Source of the DNA: Conchocele bisecta
Lineage: Eukaryota; Mollusca; Bivalvia; Lucinida; Thyasiridae
Assembly: GCA_029237695.1 (NCBI GenBank)
Contig: CM055265.1
Location: 80,036,447 to 80,100,446, forward strand
Direction: 5' to 3'
DNA length: 64,000 nucleotides
A model generated the notes under the pieces. The model was given only the letters and a program-made list of their open reading frames with translations, was not told where the DNA came from and did no database searches. Each line of letters starts with the position of its first letter. The first letter of the stretch is position 1. This document shows, in pieces, positions 43,336 through 55,503 of this stretch. Both the position numbers and the translations under genes were made by a program.

Positions 43336-43862
43336 CCTCATTCTTAAGAAGCTCATGGTCGAGTCTGGTTGGAAATGAGGTTTATTACATGATATAATAA
43401 CACTGTCGGGGAAACTGTCAGCCAGGTTTGAAAAAAGAGTATTATAAAATGTGTAAGAAAATTGGATAATGGGATGGGATGGCACCGAAATACATAATTC
43501 TGAGTTAACTAAGCAACTGTTTTTGTAGCAAAACTCATAAATAAAATTATCATGAATGTTTTATGGGCTGAAAATTTGATGGATGCTTGCTTTTTCTTGG
43601 AAAAATCTGGATTGTAAATGGTTTGTGTAAAGTTAGTTATGCACAGCATGAAAAATGGGTTAGTATTTTATAAGATTAGGTTACCGGTATCCTATAAATT
43701 GCTGAAATATACATTTTTCATTTAGTTGTATATTTAGCTATGGAATTTGGTCAACAAAGCATGCAAAAACTATTTGGTTTGTCAATTGTGTCTGGAGTTA
43801 TGCCCCTTTAAGGCTTTATAAATTAAAAATAAGCCTGTCTTTGATGTTTGATGTACCATATT
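43336..43862. other. Unassigned stretch
   Basis: AT-rich, no repeats or gene recognised. Confidence 0.4.
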
Positions 43863-44167
43863 CAAGGTGTATGATCACGTGGTACTAACAACATCAAACG
43901 CGTCTTGTTAAGCTGCATTTGGTGGTCTCTGTATTTTCGCCCAAACTTCTGTCGTTTTTGCGAAGAATCGATTTCCGTGTCCGATTCTTCACAAAAACGA
44001 CATAAGTCTGTGCCAAACTCCCTAGACCACCAAATGCAGCTCACGAAGATGCGTTTGCTGCGCCATATTTCATCAAAATCCGTTGCATATTAAGGGAAAT
44101 ATCAAATAATACTTACTTTGGAGTGGGCGACGTTGTTATTGTTGTAACCACGTGATCATGCACCTTG
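43863..44167. mobile_element. MITE with CACGTG-bearing termini
   Basis: CAAGGTGTATGATCACGTGG and CCACGTGATCATGCACCTTG form the ends. A central hairpin pairs GCATTTGGTGGTCT, CTGTCGTTTTTGCGAAGAAT and their inverses. Each end holds a CACGTG E-box palindrome. Confidence 0.75.
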
Positions 44168-44210
44168 ATATTGCCTATCTAGATTTTGAAAATGAGTAAT
44201 ATTTCCTGTA

Positions 44211-44413
44211 AATGTGGCTGTAAATGGAGAAATGGGGCTTTTGGGTTTTGCGACCTGAAATTATTTATCCACAGTCTGATCAGGATCTGCACAGTGTTCA
44301 CCATTCCATCGCTGAAACGTCATGCTTCTAATATGCTATATAAAGCATTTTTGATCTGGAGCTGTACTGGTCACAAATTTCATAAGCCCCATTTCTCCAG
44401 TCGCAGCCACAAA
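44211..44413. mobile_element. MITE family U, copy 2
   Basis: TGTGGCTGTAAATGGAGAAA and GGGGCTTTTGGGTTTTGCGA are inverted against CATAAGCCCCATTTCTCCAG and TCGCAGCCACA. The middle has CAGTCTGATCAGGATCTGC. Confidence 0.7.
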
Positions 44414-44436
44414 TGGTGTCAGAAATTGACATCAAA

Positions 44437-44479
44437 ATTCAGAGCTCATGCGGAATTGAATTCCGCATGAGCTCTGAAT
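44437..44479. repeat. Perfect 43-bp palindrome
   Basis: ATTCAGAGCTCATGCGGAAT and its exact complement meet around a single central G at 44,458. No larger element is visible around it. Confidence 0.92.
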
Positions 44480-44999
44480 GTTGTGACAAATTTCGACATA
44501 ATTTACGGATCAGATCTGGGTTTGCACTGGTCAGAATTTCCAAACACCCTGAAAAATGCTAATTTTTAGTCAAGGTTCGACATAATTTACGGATCAGATC
44601 TAAATCTACACTGGTCAGAATTTCCGTAGACCCTGATAAACTCTAATTTCCCCAGTCGCAGTCGCACGTATACCGCAAGATTTACCGAGTAGACTTCTGC
44701 TACATGTCATATTGGATAGGAAATAAAATGCAATGAATGATAGCATTGCATGCTCGATGGTGTAAACGTGTAATGTGTAATGTGGGCTCCACTATACGTT
44801 GATGTATATTTTATGGAGAATTTTATTACGATCTGTAAGCTAGTTCCACATAAACTGGATCTAGTAACAAGCACTATTCTATGTCAGTGGCGGAAGTAAT
44901 GTTACCGTAATAACACTTAATATTTGGTAAATATTTTGTTTTGGGATTTTCCCGCCAATGCAGCCGGTTATATGCAGGATTGAACTCGTTGCCCCGGCT
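44480..44999. other. Unassigned stretch with a repeated phrase
   Basis: TCGACATAATTTACGGATCA occurs twice (44,493 and 44,577 regions), followed each time by a CTGGTCAGAATTTCC phrase, forming an 84-bp imperfect direct repeat. No gene is seen. Confidence 0.5.
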
Positions 45000-45104
45000 T
45001 TAAATGACCTTAATATTTGACCTAAACAAACTTAATATTTGACCTAAACAAACTTAATATTTGACCTAAACAAACTTAATAAATGACCTAAACAAACTTA
45101 ATAT
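45000..45104. repeat. 22-bp minisatellite, about 4.5 copies
   Basis: Units TTAATATTTGACCTAAACAA plus AC. The last unit grades into TTAATATTTGGACACC, the end of a small inverted-repeat element (to about 45,270, inverse GGTGTCCGAATATTTA). Confidence 0.8.
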
Positions 45105-45734
45105 TTGGACACCATTTGTTTTGGGAAACCCCAAAACAAATTGTATCCAAATATATTGTTATTGCGATAAAGCAGTACAACCATACTAACCCTAAACATT
45201 GGGACACTCTTTATTGTGGGAGACATATTTAATATGTTTCCTGGAATAAATGGTGTCCGAATATTTAGGGTTATTATTGTATGTCCATTATTGCGCTCAA
45301 TATCTGTGGGAATGGATTCAAAGATTATACATGCACCTGATTTTGCCACTTTGTGCGTTTAAGTCTGTTCCTCGGCCACTATAACATATGCGGGGCTACC
45401 AAGCTTGCACACAATAATCACTACATCAGAAACTGACATATAATGTTTGACCTTCATATGACCTTGACCTATTTATTCGGATGTAAATGTAAAGGTCGTT
45501 AGAGCTATAAATAAAGTCCTTGGAGCTCAAATTCAATATTGTTGCATCAGCGACAAAGATTAATCCGTTTTGATTTCCGTCTGCTTGTCAGTGGTGTACT
45601 TTGGTTTTTCGATGTCTCGCTTGCCTTGTTTGCCAAATGTGGCCTGAACATTGACTACTGGCATACTAAACATCTGAAAATTTAATCTATTGGATAATAG
45701 TGTTTGAACTTTATAATGAGAGCGCTGCTTATTA

Positions 45735-45905
45735 ATGGCGGGGAAATTAATATCGTCGTCGAGTTTTCTTCAATTGTTTTTAAACATGCTTTGACAGTAC
45801 ATGAGAATCGTCTCCATTGGAGACGATTCACATGTACTGTCAAAATATGTGTTTGCTAAGAAATAATTAAAATAAGCAGCAGACGACACAAATTAACATT
45901 GTAAG
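45735..45905. mobile_element. piggyBac-like MITE family S, copy 12 (GAGACGATTC subfamily)
   Basis: The hairpin CATGCTTTGACAGTACATGA with GAATCGTCTCCATTGGAGAC, then AGCAGCAGACGACACAAATT. Same centre as copy 3; the outer ends are decayed. Confidence 0.65.
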
Positions 45906-46077
45906 ATTTAGTCATGACTTCATATGACTAGATACTAAACTTGCATAAATGTGGAATATTTATTTGAATGATTTCATGCAAGTTGGCAAGATGATTATTA
46001 TCAGCTACTCCCAGTCTCTGTGATAAATTCAGAGTCTTTTCAGTCGAAATTTTCACACTTATCTGGAGTTTGAGGAA

Positions 46078-46936
46078 ACCCTTTCAATGCTGATTGAAAT
46101 TTTGTCGTTTGCTGCATATTTTTTAATTTCTATTTTTCTCAACAAAAATATGATGTGAGAGCAGTTTAGAATCATTTCCAATGGAAATGAATGTAAACTG
46201 CTGTCAAACCATGTTTTTGTTGGGAGAAGAAGATAGAATCTGACACAGCAGCAGACGACAATGTTTTAAATTCTATTTTTCTCAACCAATTTGGTTTGGT
46301 AGCAGTTTAGAATCATTTCCAATGGAAATGATTCTAAACTGCTACCAAACCATTTTTTATTCAGAAAATAGACAAAATATGAAATAACAGCAGACGACAA
46401 TTTTTATCAACAAACATTGGTTTGTCAACAGTTTAGAATCATATCCAATGGAAATGATTCTAAACTGCTGCCAAACCATGTTTTTATTGAGAAAAACTAC
46501 AAAATATGAAACAACAGCAGACGGCAATTTTTATCAGCAAATATTGGTTTGTCAACAGTTTACAATCATATCCAATGGGAATGATTCTAAACTGCTGCCA
46601 AACCATGTTTTTATGGAGAAAAACAACAAAATATGAAACAACAGCAGACAACAATTTTTATCAGCAAACATTGGTTTGTCAATAGTTTAGAATCATATCC
46701 AATGGAAGTCATTCTAAACTGCTGCCAAACCATGTTTTTATTGAGAAAAACAACAAAATATGAAACAACAGCAGACGACAATTTTTATCAGCAAACATTT
46801 GTTTGTCTACAGTTTAGAATCATATCCAATGGAAGTCCTTCTAAACTGCTGCCAAACCATGTTTTTATTGAGAAAAACAACAAAATATGAAACAACAGCA
46901 GACGACAATTTTCATTTCCCAGAATTCTAAGAGTTA
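46078..46936. mobile_element. Tandem array of six family S hairpins
   Basis: One complete left end (CCCTTTCAATGCTGATTG, TTGTCGTTTGCTGC) is followed by six hairpins centred near 46,173, 46,318, 46,443, 46,569, 46,694 and 46,823. Spacing is about 125 bp after the first. Every hairpin has its own AACAGCAGACGACAA-type right tail, but only the first has a left tail. The array ends TTCTAAGAGTTAA. Confidence 0.85.
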
Positions 46937-47639
46937 ATGGGAACAAAGTACATGATGAATGGGAGATTTCCAGATTCAGAAGATTATCAATAATTGATGT
47001 AGGAGATGGATTGTGGATGTCACACTAAGCACGAGTTACAATGGAACGAATAATGGATGTTTGATGATAGCCGTGTGATCGAATAGGCAAGATTTTGTCT
47101 CCAATTTGTGATGTTATAGGAAACCAATTTCAGGTAATTTACAGTTGTGTATTTGTTGTACATGTGAGATACGTACGTTTAGTAGGAGATAGATAATTTG
47201 TTTTTATGATGTACATGTATTGTTGTTATACACCCGGCGGCATACATGGTTTGCTATGTGGTATATAGTTTTCACTACCTATTCTGTCTTGTTCTTCAAC
47301 CATTCTTCAATCTTGCTGTAATATTTACTTATTAATGAATTTTTTGTATTTTTTTTGTCTTTCAATTTTTTTTATTTTTTGTTTAGATATGTTAATTGTC
47401 TTAGAAACTATATGAACTTTGAAATGCATTTTTCGGCTTATTTAAATTTATTATTTGATATATGTTTATCTATCTAGTACACATAGAAAGTATATGTCAT
47501 TACCACTTATTTTAATCAATAAGACACTTCACATGATAGTATATAGCAAAATATCCTGTTGAGGTGAAATCAGAAAAATATTTATAATTTTTCCAACACT
47601 AAAATGGTGTATCATCAGAATGCAATGGACTAACTGAAA
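46937..47639. other. Unassigned AT-rich stretch
   Basis: No gene, tandem repeat or paired termini recognised. T-rich runs at 47,338-47,385. Confidence 0.4.
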
Positions 47640-47845
47640 GAATGTGGGAAACGATAATTGTCGTTTGCTGTTGTTTCATATTTTGTCTTATCTATTTCTC
47701 AATAAAAACATTGTTAGGTAGCACATTAGAATCATTTCCATTGGAAATGATTATAATGTGCTGCCAGACAACTGTTTTGTTGAGAAAAATGGAAATAAAA
47801 AATAAAACGTCAGCCGACAAAATTTAGTTCAGCATTGTAATGATC
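47640..47845. mobile_element. piggyBac-like MITE family S, copy 14
   Basis: AATTGTCGTTTGCTGTTGTT, a hairpin around GAATCATTTCCATTGGAAAT, GTCAGCCGACAAAATTTAGT and TCAGCATTGTAATG. The terminal GGG-TTAA is mutated. Confidence 0.7.
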
Positions 47846-49159
47846 AAAATGACTTTACTTGAAACTACATGTACATAGACTTCATTACCGCCATTCATAT
47901 TTCTTACCATAGCACATGCACACAGGTGGAAGACTCGGACCTATGACACCAAAAAAATACCTATTAAAAAAAATCCCATTACCCCACCCACTTGGTCTCG
48001 TACAGTACATAACGTTAATTCAAGGTGAGCATAAATAGCGCTATTATAGAAAGAGCCCTCTTTTTTCCGGCTCGCACAAACACAATAAACATCGATTAAA
48101 TGTATGAAATATGTCTCTGGCAATCGATAAAGGTATTAGGTGTGTGAATATACTCACTTCAAATCGCTGTTTCAAGTATTTATTGAGTTATTCGCGTTTT
48201 GATTACCCCATCCAAAGCGAAAGTTGCGTGTACGAAAGAATCTCACACAGAATCGGAAGCCGTCCGGCTGGATTATCGGTCATATTTGGCCGATAGCTGA
48301 TCGCCAGCTCAAACTAAAGTCGTGCACCATGATCATATACATTAGAGACTCCAACCATACAAAGTTCGTCCAATTGTGATCGTTCGCCGATCTAAAAAAC
48401 ACTTTTTTCTAATTTTATTGACTTTCTTTCATGATTCGCGTACTATCAGATTATGTCTTCCGGAAACCCTGAAAAGGGAAAGTCCTCGCGTCTATTTTTA
48501 GGTTTAACCAATCAGAGATGTTCTTACATAGACGCTTCGGTGGTTGTATTATGGAAGATAGTGCAATGACCCAGTTCCAGATAATGAATGAAATTATAGA
48601 AAAAAGGGTTTTTTAGATCGGCGAACGATCACAATTGGACGAACTTTGTATGGTTGGAGTCTCTAATGTATATGATCATGGTGCACGACTTTAGTTTGAG
48701 CTGGCGATCAGCTATCAGCCAAATATGACCGATAATCCAGCCGGACGGCCTCCGATTCTGTGTGAGATTCTTTCGTACACGCAACTTTCGCTTTGGATGG
48801 GGTAATCAAAACGCGAATAACTCAATAAATACTTGAAACAGCGATTTGAAGTGAGTATATTCACACACCTAATACCTTTATCGATTGCCAGAGACATATT
48901 TCATACATTTAATCGATGTTTATTGTGTTTGTGCGAGCCGGAAAAAAGAGGGCTCTTTCTATAATAGCGCTATTTATGCTCACCTTGAATTAACGTTATG
49001 TACTGTACGAGACCAAGTGGGTGGGGTAATGGGATTTTTTTTAATAGGCATTTTTTTGGTGTCATAGGTCCGAGTCCAATTAACGTTATGTACTGTACGA
49101 GACCAAGTGGGTGGGGTAATGGGATTTTTTTTAATAGGCATTTTTATGTCTTCAAACTA

Positions 49160-49310
49160 ACCTGAATGGTTGCAAACAGATAGGTTGCTATGAAATCGTC
49201 CTAATAATAAAAATCTGCCTACTCTAATCACTCAAATAACCCACCATAGACCATTCCGCTCTACCCACAGCCAATTGGCTAGTCCGCTATTTAAACTCCT
49301 CCTATTATTT
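49160..49310. repeat. DIRS copy B left inverted terminal repeat
   Basis: Identical by eye to the complement of 55,720-55,869. The copy-specific bases are A at 49,178 and T at 49,280, where copy A has T and C. Confidence 0.95.
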
Positions 49311-49629
49311 TAGGACGCTATCAAGAGTGCAGGTATATTTGTCTCTCTCTTTATTTCGTGCTTATTTTGAATTTCTGCCGTGTATTGTGCCGTATTTGTC
49401 ATTATATTTCGTTCAATACATATTATTATCACTCTTGTGTGTTACGTGATTATTCTCCATTGCATTTTTTGGGGTTTTTCACGGTGTTTTACTTTGTGTC
49501 ACGTATTTTCGCGTGTACGCGATTCGTACCCTAACGGGTTCGTCCCAAAGTGGATTCGCTCCCGTGACACATTTTTTGTAGCGTTTTTGCGTTTCTTCTA
49601 TCAGGTTTTGTTATACAATACTTGTTAGC

Positions 49630-50067
49630 ATGCCGCAATCACGCGCTGCGTGTGGACACATGACTTCTCTTTGGGATACCCATACGGACAGGTGCTATTC
49701 CTGTTGCGGGTGTTGCAAAGAGAGGCCATGTGATTTGTCTGTCCGTTGGACGGATTCGACGTGGGGCAAGGCTGGGTCTCGTAGGTCCCATACCTCACGT
49801 CCGAAGAAGTCTGTGTCCGCGTCTCAGCTCTTGGGAGCAGTGGAACCGTCCGAGGTTTCGGAGGTTGTGTCAGAGGGGATCCCTCCATCGGGGGGATCTG
49901 GTTATGTTGAGAAAGTTCGGTCAGGTTCTCTGACTTCGAAACTTTCCTCAAGTGATAGGCCGGTCATCCATACAGGGGATACCGGGCTGCTGGGTCCGGT
50001 GCCTGATCAGATATCACCCGGTTCCCATAGAGCTATACCTATCACAGGGTCTTCGGCCGGTTCTTGA
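49630..50067 (+). CDS. DIRS copy B ORF1, Gag-like protein fragment
   Basis: An ATG-initiated frame of 145 codons lies about 320 bp inside the left ITR, where DIRS ORF1 is expected. The N-terminus has a cysteine cluster (C8, C22, C25, C26, C28, C29, C34) with aromatic W15 and W40. The run CYSCCGCCKERPC is comparable to the cysteine-rich start of mollusc DIRS Gag-like proteins. Then follow a basic patch (GSRRSHTSRPKK, about residues 51-62) and a Ser/Gly/Pro-rich tail. The frame ends just before the GGGCACC array, so a longer ORF1 may have been cut short by a shift. The likely role is RNA binding and particle formation in the cytoplasm. Copy A has the same start but is frameshifted. The family is inferred from context and pattern, not from a search. 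Confidence 0.6.
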   Translation: MPQSRAACGHMTSLWDTHTDRCYSCCGCCKERPCDLSVRWTDSTWGKAGSRRSHTSRPKKSVSASQLLGAVEPSEVSEVVSEGIPPSGGSGYVEKVRSGSLTSKLSSSDRPVIHTGDTGLLGPVPDQISPGSHRAIPITGSSAGS

Positions 50068-50116
50068 TACCATATCACCCGGTTCGAAACTGACCCAGCC
50101 TCTCTCAGTAGAGGCG

Positions 50117-50288
50117 CCCGGTACCGGGCACCGGGCACCGGGCACCGGGCACCGGGCACCGGGCACCGGGCACACACATTATGTCACCGGGCACCGGCAC
50201 CGGGCACCGTGCACCGGGCACCGGGCACCGGGCACCGGGCACCGGTTAGGCTACCGGGCACCGGTCAAACACCTGGCACCGGGCACCA
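50117..50288 (+). repeat. GGGCACC heptamer array in DIRS copy B
   Basis: About 170 bases with a single ACACATTATGTCACC interruption. Compare about 560 bases at the same place in copy A. Confidence 0.95.
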
Positions 50289-50723
50289 GACTCTCCCTGG
50301 ACAGCCTGCTGCTTCCGGTAGGAAGACGTTCTTGTCTTCGGTTGGTCTTCGTTCTACGTGTTCACGTAAGTCGAGGAGTCGATCTCGTCGTAGGTCAGGA
50401 TTGGGTTAGCTCTTCGATTTCGGGTTCGGAGTTTAGATCTTGTTCTTCCTTTTCCTCGAGGTCATTCTCAGGTTTTGGAACAGGTTCATCTAGATCTCGT
50501 TCTCCTGTTCGTCGTAGGAGACGGTTGTATAGGGCTTCTACATGTAGTACTAGCTTCGGCAGTACATATACTATTTGGAACGATACAGTACAGTTCTGTT
50601 GAATCAGATTCCACGTATGTGGTAGATGACTGCCAGTCTAGGGTTGCTGCGGCAGGTGCTTATCACATTCACTCGGTCACAACGTACCCTAACTCTCGCA
50701 GGAGAGGTGCCGGTATTGTGTTA

Positions 50724-50796
50724 CGGGCACCGGGCACCGGGCACCGGGCACCGGGCACCGGGCACCGGGCAGGCACCGGGTACCGGGCACCGGGGT
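50724..50796 (+). repeat. Second GGGCACC array in DIRS copy B
   Basis: About ten heptamers with the GGCAGGCACC and GGGTACC interruptions that copy A also has. Confidence 0.9.
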
Positions 50797-51835
50797 AGCA
50801 ACTATTTCTGACCAGGGTGTTCGTGGGTTCGTATCCTGTGTACATATTTTGTTTTTGTATCCGGCTCCTCGAGATCTAGCTCTTCCGTTCTCAGAGGAGA
50901 CGGTCGAGGTGGTATTGGACGCCGTGGTGCGTTGGCTCCGTACTTGTCTGGCCTGCTCCTTATTCGAGTGTATATGAGTTCGAATTCCCAGTCTATATTC
51001 AGGACTCGACACGCGATAGAGTTATGATGGTTCAGTTGGCTAAGATTCTGGAGTTCCTGTCTAAGTCCTAGTACTTAGTGGGTTTGTCGGCTCTTTCACA
51101 GCTGGTGGTTTTGCCAGTGGAGCCTCCCATATGGGTACTTCCTCGGATGGCTGTTGTGAGGCTGATTCGGTGGTGGTGGAATTGCCGGAGTTGTCGTGGT
51201 TTCATTTCTCTCCTACAGTAGGGCTTCTTGTTACGTACATTGGGGAGCTTTAGGTAGGATTTGGCCACTGCGGGGTTCCTAGTGCCCAAAACTTTGATCG
51301 CCACACTGGGGTCTAAGTTCTACATGCCCCTCTATGCGGTATGGTTTTTGAGATCTCCGTTTCTGGACAAGGACGCCGCAGCGTTTGGGATATCTTCGGC
51401 TCCTGGTCCTGGTTCGCGTTTGCGAAGGCATGGGTGTAGGCTGTTAAGTCGATTGTGGCTATGCCAACTTTCGATTTATGTTTGAATCAGTATGATTCAT
51501 CGTCTCTGGACGCAGTGCTTCAGTCGGCGATTTGTGTGCCGCTAAGCCTCTTGTCAACATGTCTTTGGAGTTTTCTATGGACATGCTCTTGTCCAGGTGA
51601 GACGCAGTGATAGCCGGCTCGTTTTTTCTTGAACGGCCATAGTTTTGCTTCGTTCGCCTCTTTTGACCTCTGATAATTGTGCGATCGAACGGCCAAAGGG
51701 CAGCTACGGTACCGATGGTCCCTCCTGCTGCTCCTTCTTGTCTACCTCCTGTGGGGTCGTTTCCCCTGACGGGGGTATTTTCAAGGGTTAAGTAGTCTCT
51801 CTCTTGAAGTATAGTGCTATAGAGGAAGTTCGGGA

Positions 51836-52320
51836 CGTGGTCGGAGCGCCATTTGCCCGGTAGACTGGGTTGTTTCCATAGATCTGCGGGTCTCGTACTT
51901 CCACGTGCCCTTCCGCAGATGCTCTCGGAAGTTTAAGTTGTTTCCGAGTTTTGTGTCTTTTAGTTCCGTGTGATACGGTATCTGGCGGTGGTATGGGGTT
52001 TGTTACTCTTCTAGGTTCTTTTCCTATCTAGAGTAGTCGTAGTTGGTTCCCACACAGGATTTTTCTTAGGTGGGAATGAGCTTATTGACCGATCTATCAG
52101 TCATCATAGTACCTTTGGACAGGGTGCGTGGCATCTTGTTTTAGTTTCCGGGTACTGGTCAGAGGTTCTCTGTCAGCTAGGAAATTTCTGCACTCCTGGA
52201 CTCGGGGTGCAGAATAGGGGAAGGTTATGTCTGCGACCTCCAGTATTACTTACTAGGGCTATGGAGGCCGCACCCCGATCCTTTGGATCGGTCTCTGCCT
52301 AGGATCACCATCTTCCTACG
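51836..52320 (+). pseudogene. DIRS copy B reverse transcriptase remnant
   Basis: It reads DWVVSIDLRV-YFHVPF, then SRKFKLFPSFVSF, then about 65 bp absent from copy A (51,964-52,030). The extra piece includes IRYLAVVWGLLLF, which may be the remains of the PFGL box. LVPTQDF and GYVCDLQYYLLGLW follow as in copy A. The catalytic YxDD segment is missing here too. Confidence 0.75.
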
Positions 52321-52590
52321 TTGTATCAGATGGTGGGCAGTGGAGGTCTGGTTCCTACAGGGATTTCCCATAGTGTTACCTCCTCCTACTCGCTTTCTGT
52401 CCACAGACGCGTCGTGAGAAGGCTGGGGGTCTCATTGGAGCCCCTACATCGGTGTGTTTCGGGTTGGTGGTCAGTGCAGGAAACTCAGGGACACATCAAC
52501 ATGTTTTAGCTTTTGGCAGTGTTCCGGGGGTTGACAGCGGCGGATTCTGTTCTGCACGGACAGGTGGTTATGGTTTCTGCGGTCATCTCC
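52321..52590 (+). pseudogene. DIRS copy B RNase H remnant with the same stops as copy A
   Basis: PTRFLSTDAS, TGA (52,415-52,417), EGWGSHW; then WSVQETQGHINMF, TAG (52,507-52,509), LLAVFRGLTAADS. Frames here are in better register than in copy A, which makes the RNase H pattern clearer. Both stops match copy A. Confidence 0.78.
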
Positions 52591-52800
52591 GGTTCTGACG
52601 GAATGGCTTCTGCATCCGTTGGTGTCCAGTGCTATCTTGTCCGGATGGGGGTATCCATTTGTGGTTTTGTTGCGGCAAGGCTCAAACGTCGGTTTTATTT
52701 TTTCCACTGTTTGCGCCCACGTACCGATTCGGACTTTTCAATTTACTCGTTCCAGTATAACTTCGGACCCATGTACTGCATGTTGGACATTGCTAAGGAA
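52591..52800 (+). pseudogene. DIRS copy B connection region remnant
   Basis: The SDGMASASVG frame, and in the other frame LHPLV-SAILSGWGYPFVV, match copy A. A short deletion near 52,724 removes one or two codons relative to copy A. Confidence 0.55.
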
Positions 52801-53639
52801 GTGATTTGAGATACCTACTGTTCGTGTTTATAAGATCGCATGTAATTCACTCAATTGTAATTATTATAAACAAGCGTCCGTTAATGATTATGGCATTTAC
52901 GGATCGATTCATGTCCGGCAAATAAATTGGCTATTAACAAGAGTATTTTTGTGATTTCACGTCACACTGTCGTTAATTGGTTGACCACGGCTTACGTGGT
53001 CGGCTTTGACGGTATTCCGCGATTGTAACACGGTTACCGGCGGCATGTTTTGATCACTTTGTATGTGTGAAAAACTTACCTGTGCCAATTAAGTTTGACC
53101 AGACTTTACGACGCCCGCTGTTCAAATTGCATATCGACATTACAGTATAATGTGTATTAATTATACCATCGGGACTTGTTTTCCACATCGATATAAACGA
53201 AATATCGACATTTCCGATATCGATATATCAGGTATGTAATGTATGAGTTTATATAGCAGTTCGGCCGGGACCACTAGCGTACATCGACATAAGCAGGTAT
53301 ATCGATGTAAGCAATGTCGACATAACGCGTATCGACTGTATATACAACATGCTGTTGTCACTCCATCATTTCTGAAGCAATTGGGTATTTCAATATGTTA
53401 ATTGTGTTAAATAGAAGCACACTACTGTTTACACATCAGCAGTTTCTCCTATGAACCGAGATTTCTCCCTCAGATACTTTATCCCTTCTCACATGATCTG
53501 GAATCAGTTATGTTCGGTTCGGGCCTGCCCCTCCGTCACGCCTGTCAGCGACAGTGGTTCACACTTTCTGTCCAGTCCGTGCGATGAAGCATTAGGTTCG
53601 GAAGAATTAGGACATCCGGTCCGACCGTAAAGTTTCTTA

Positions 53640-53890
53640 TTACCAATTTTAAGCCAACGGGAGGTATCGCAATCCTTTGTCTTCCGTTGGATAGATAGGG
53701 CCATTACTTGAGTTTATTCTACAGTAAGTGGTTCTGCAGCTGAGTTGTTTAGGCCCTAAATGCACGAGGTGCATGTAGTCTCAACTTCTTTCTATGATCG
53801 CTCTCTGCACTGGCAGGAGATGCGTAACTGCCAACTGTTACAAATTTTCCGTATTTATTCCGGGAAATACGTTAGATAGACGGTAGTACG
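53640..53890 (+). pseudogene. DIRS copy B tyrosine recombinase remnant
   Basis: FVFRWIDRAIT with the same TGA, then ALNARGACSLNFFL. A one-base deletion in GAGTTGTTTAG shifts the frame compared with copy A. The degraded H-x-x-R box is shared. Confidence 0.5.
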
Positions 53891-55503
53891 GATTACAATT
53901 AAAAGTACGATTTTTGATCGGCGCGGGTATATCTGGATATAATTATTTCGTTTAAATACAATTCTGCCAATAATCCTATTGTTTTATTTACCCGTAATCA
54001 TTCTCGTCTAGGCGATTACCATTTGATATTCCAGCGCTCAGAGATATTGATTTATTCATCACGTTATTCGTATAATGTCTGATCTAAGCGTGCAGCCAAC
54101 GTATTTGGGGATTGTTTTATCGGAAGAAGTTGGGACAACACATCTGTTCATCTATGATTACAGCGAGACATGGCCCAATTTGGTCCTGTCACAGCGCGGT
54201 GATGTTTTTGCGTCTTGCAATCAGTGTTATTGTAGTTATTCGGGTGCTCATGGTAGCCGAAACTTGGGCCAAGGCTATATTTAACTTATTTTATGCATAT
54301 AAGTGAGTACTGATTTGTGTTCCGGAATACATATGTGGTGTTCCGGAAAGTAACCCCCTTTTCTCTCCATGTTCCTCATGTGACCGACATGGGGTTGGCA
54401 TCTCAGGGAGATGTTTAAGAACTGGGTCCGTTAGTAGCAGCGGGTGCAGTTGTGGGTTTATCAGCCGGTAGCATCAAGTTTAGGAGGCTGTTTGGATCTA
54501 CCTGTTCGCGATAGTCTGCGATTTTTTCTGATTACCCGATTATTCGGTTTTTTGTCTTTACAGTCCCAGTGGAATCCTGGGGGTTGGTAAGTGTGACTCA
54601 CCGCTCGATGAACTTCACTTGCTTTTGTTGATGAACGGGGATCTGTGGTGATCTATGGTTCTTACGGTTCATCACGCTGGCCCAGGAGGCATTGTTTTGT
54701 ACATGTTTCAATTAGGGCGAGGCTACCTATCTAGTTTGTAGCAGTGTTGTTGCAAAAGGATAGTGTTTCACTTTGGGTTAATGATTCTATTCTCTTTGTC
54801 TACTATACATGGGTTTATAGGTATACAGGGGTCGACACTCGCAGTGTCCCGAGATCCCGAGGATCCCTGTTTTGTAGGAGGAATCACTGCATTTTCAAGA
54901 AAATCCCATTCAACATAATGTAACAATAGGGATGTCCATGCTGCGGAATCCCTGGGCCAAAAGTTAGTGTCAAACCCTGGTATAGGTTTTGATCTGGCTT
55001 TAGGGCCAGTTTAACTCCTCAGCACTTGCTTGTTAGGATGACCTTAGTGCTTAGGGCGTTTTATACTGTGTTCTCGATATGTACGAGTCGTGTGTCGTCA
55101 TGAGACTATGTATATACTTTGAGTTTATCTCAGTTGAGCTATTGCGTGTGAAGTGCCGGGCGACTACATTCGCCAGGGCTTCGTCTGGTAGCAGCAGCTA
55201 TACCATGAGTATTCTCCGGCGTTCTAACCAAGTATAGCAGGTTGGAGTCTACGAGTCAGTCTACGAGACTAGCGTGGTGGTGCTTGTCTTTATCCACCTC
55301 TCTTCTACTTTCGTAGAAAAGGGGGGGGGGCCCGCTTTGGGCGCCCCTATGATTCTAGGGTGAGACCATGTTATTACATATAGGTAACACCCAAGTTTGT
55401 ACCTAGGCCAAATATTTTTGTCTGTTTTGAGGGTTTTTAATCTGCCTTACCATTCCGGTCGAGTATGAGTAGTGAGAATACCTCCCACCATCACTACGAA
55501 TTC

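Noticed and set aside
48111..49067. Identical 60-61-codon frames on both strands, also at 27,110-27,465
   Set aside because: They are the same DNA in the arms of a foldback element; identity reflects the repeat, not protein selection.
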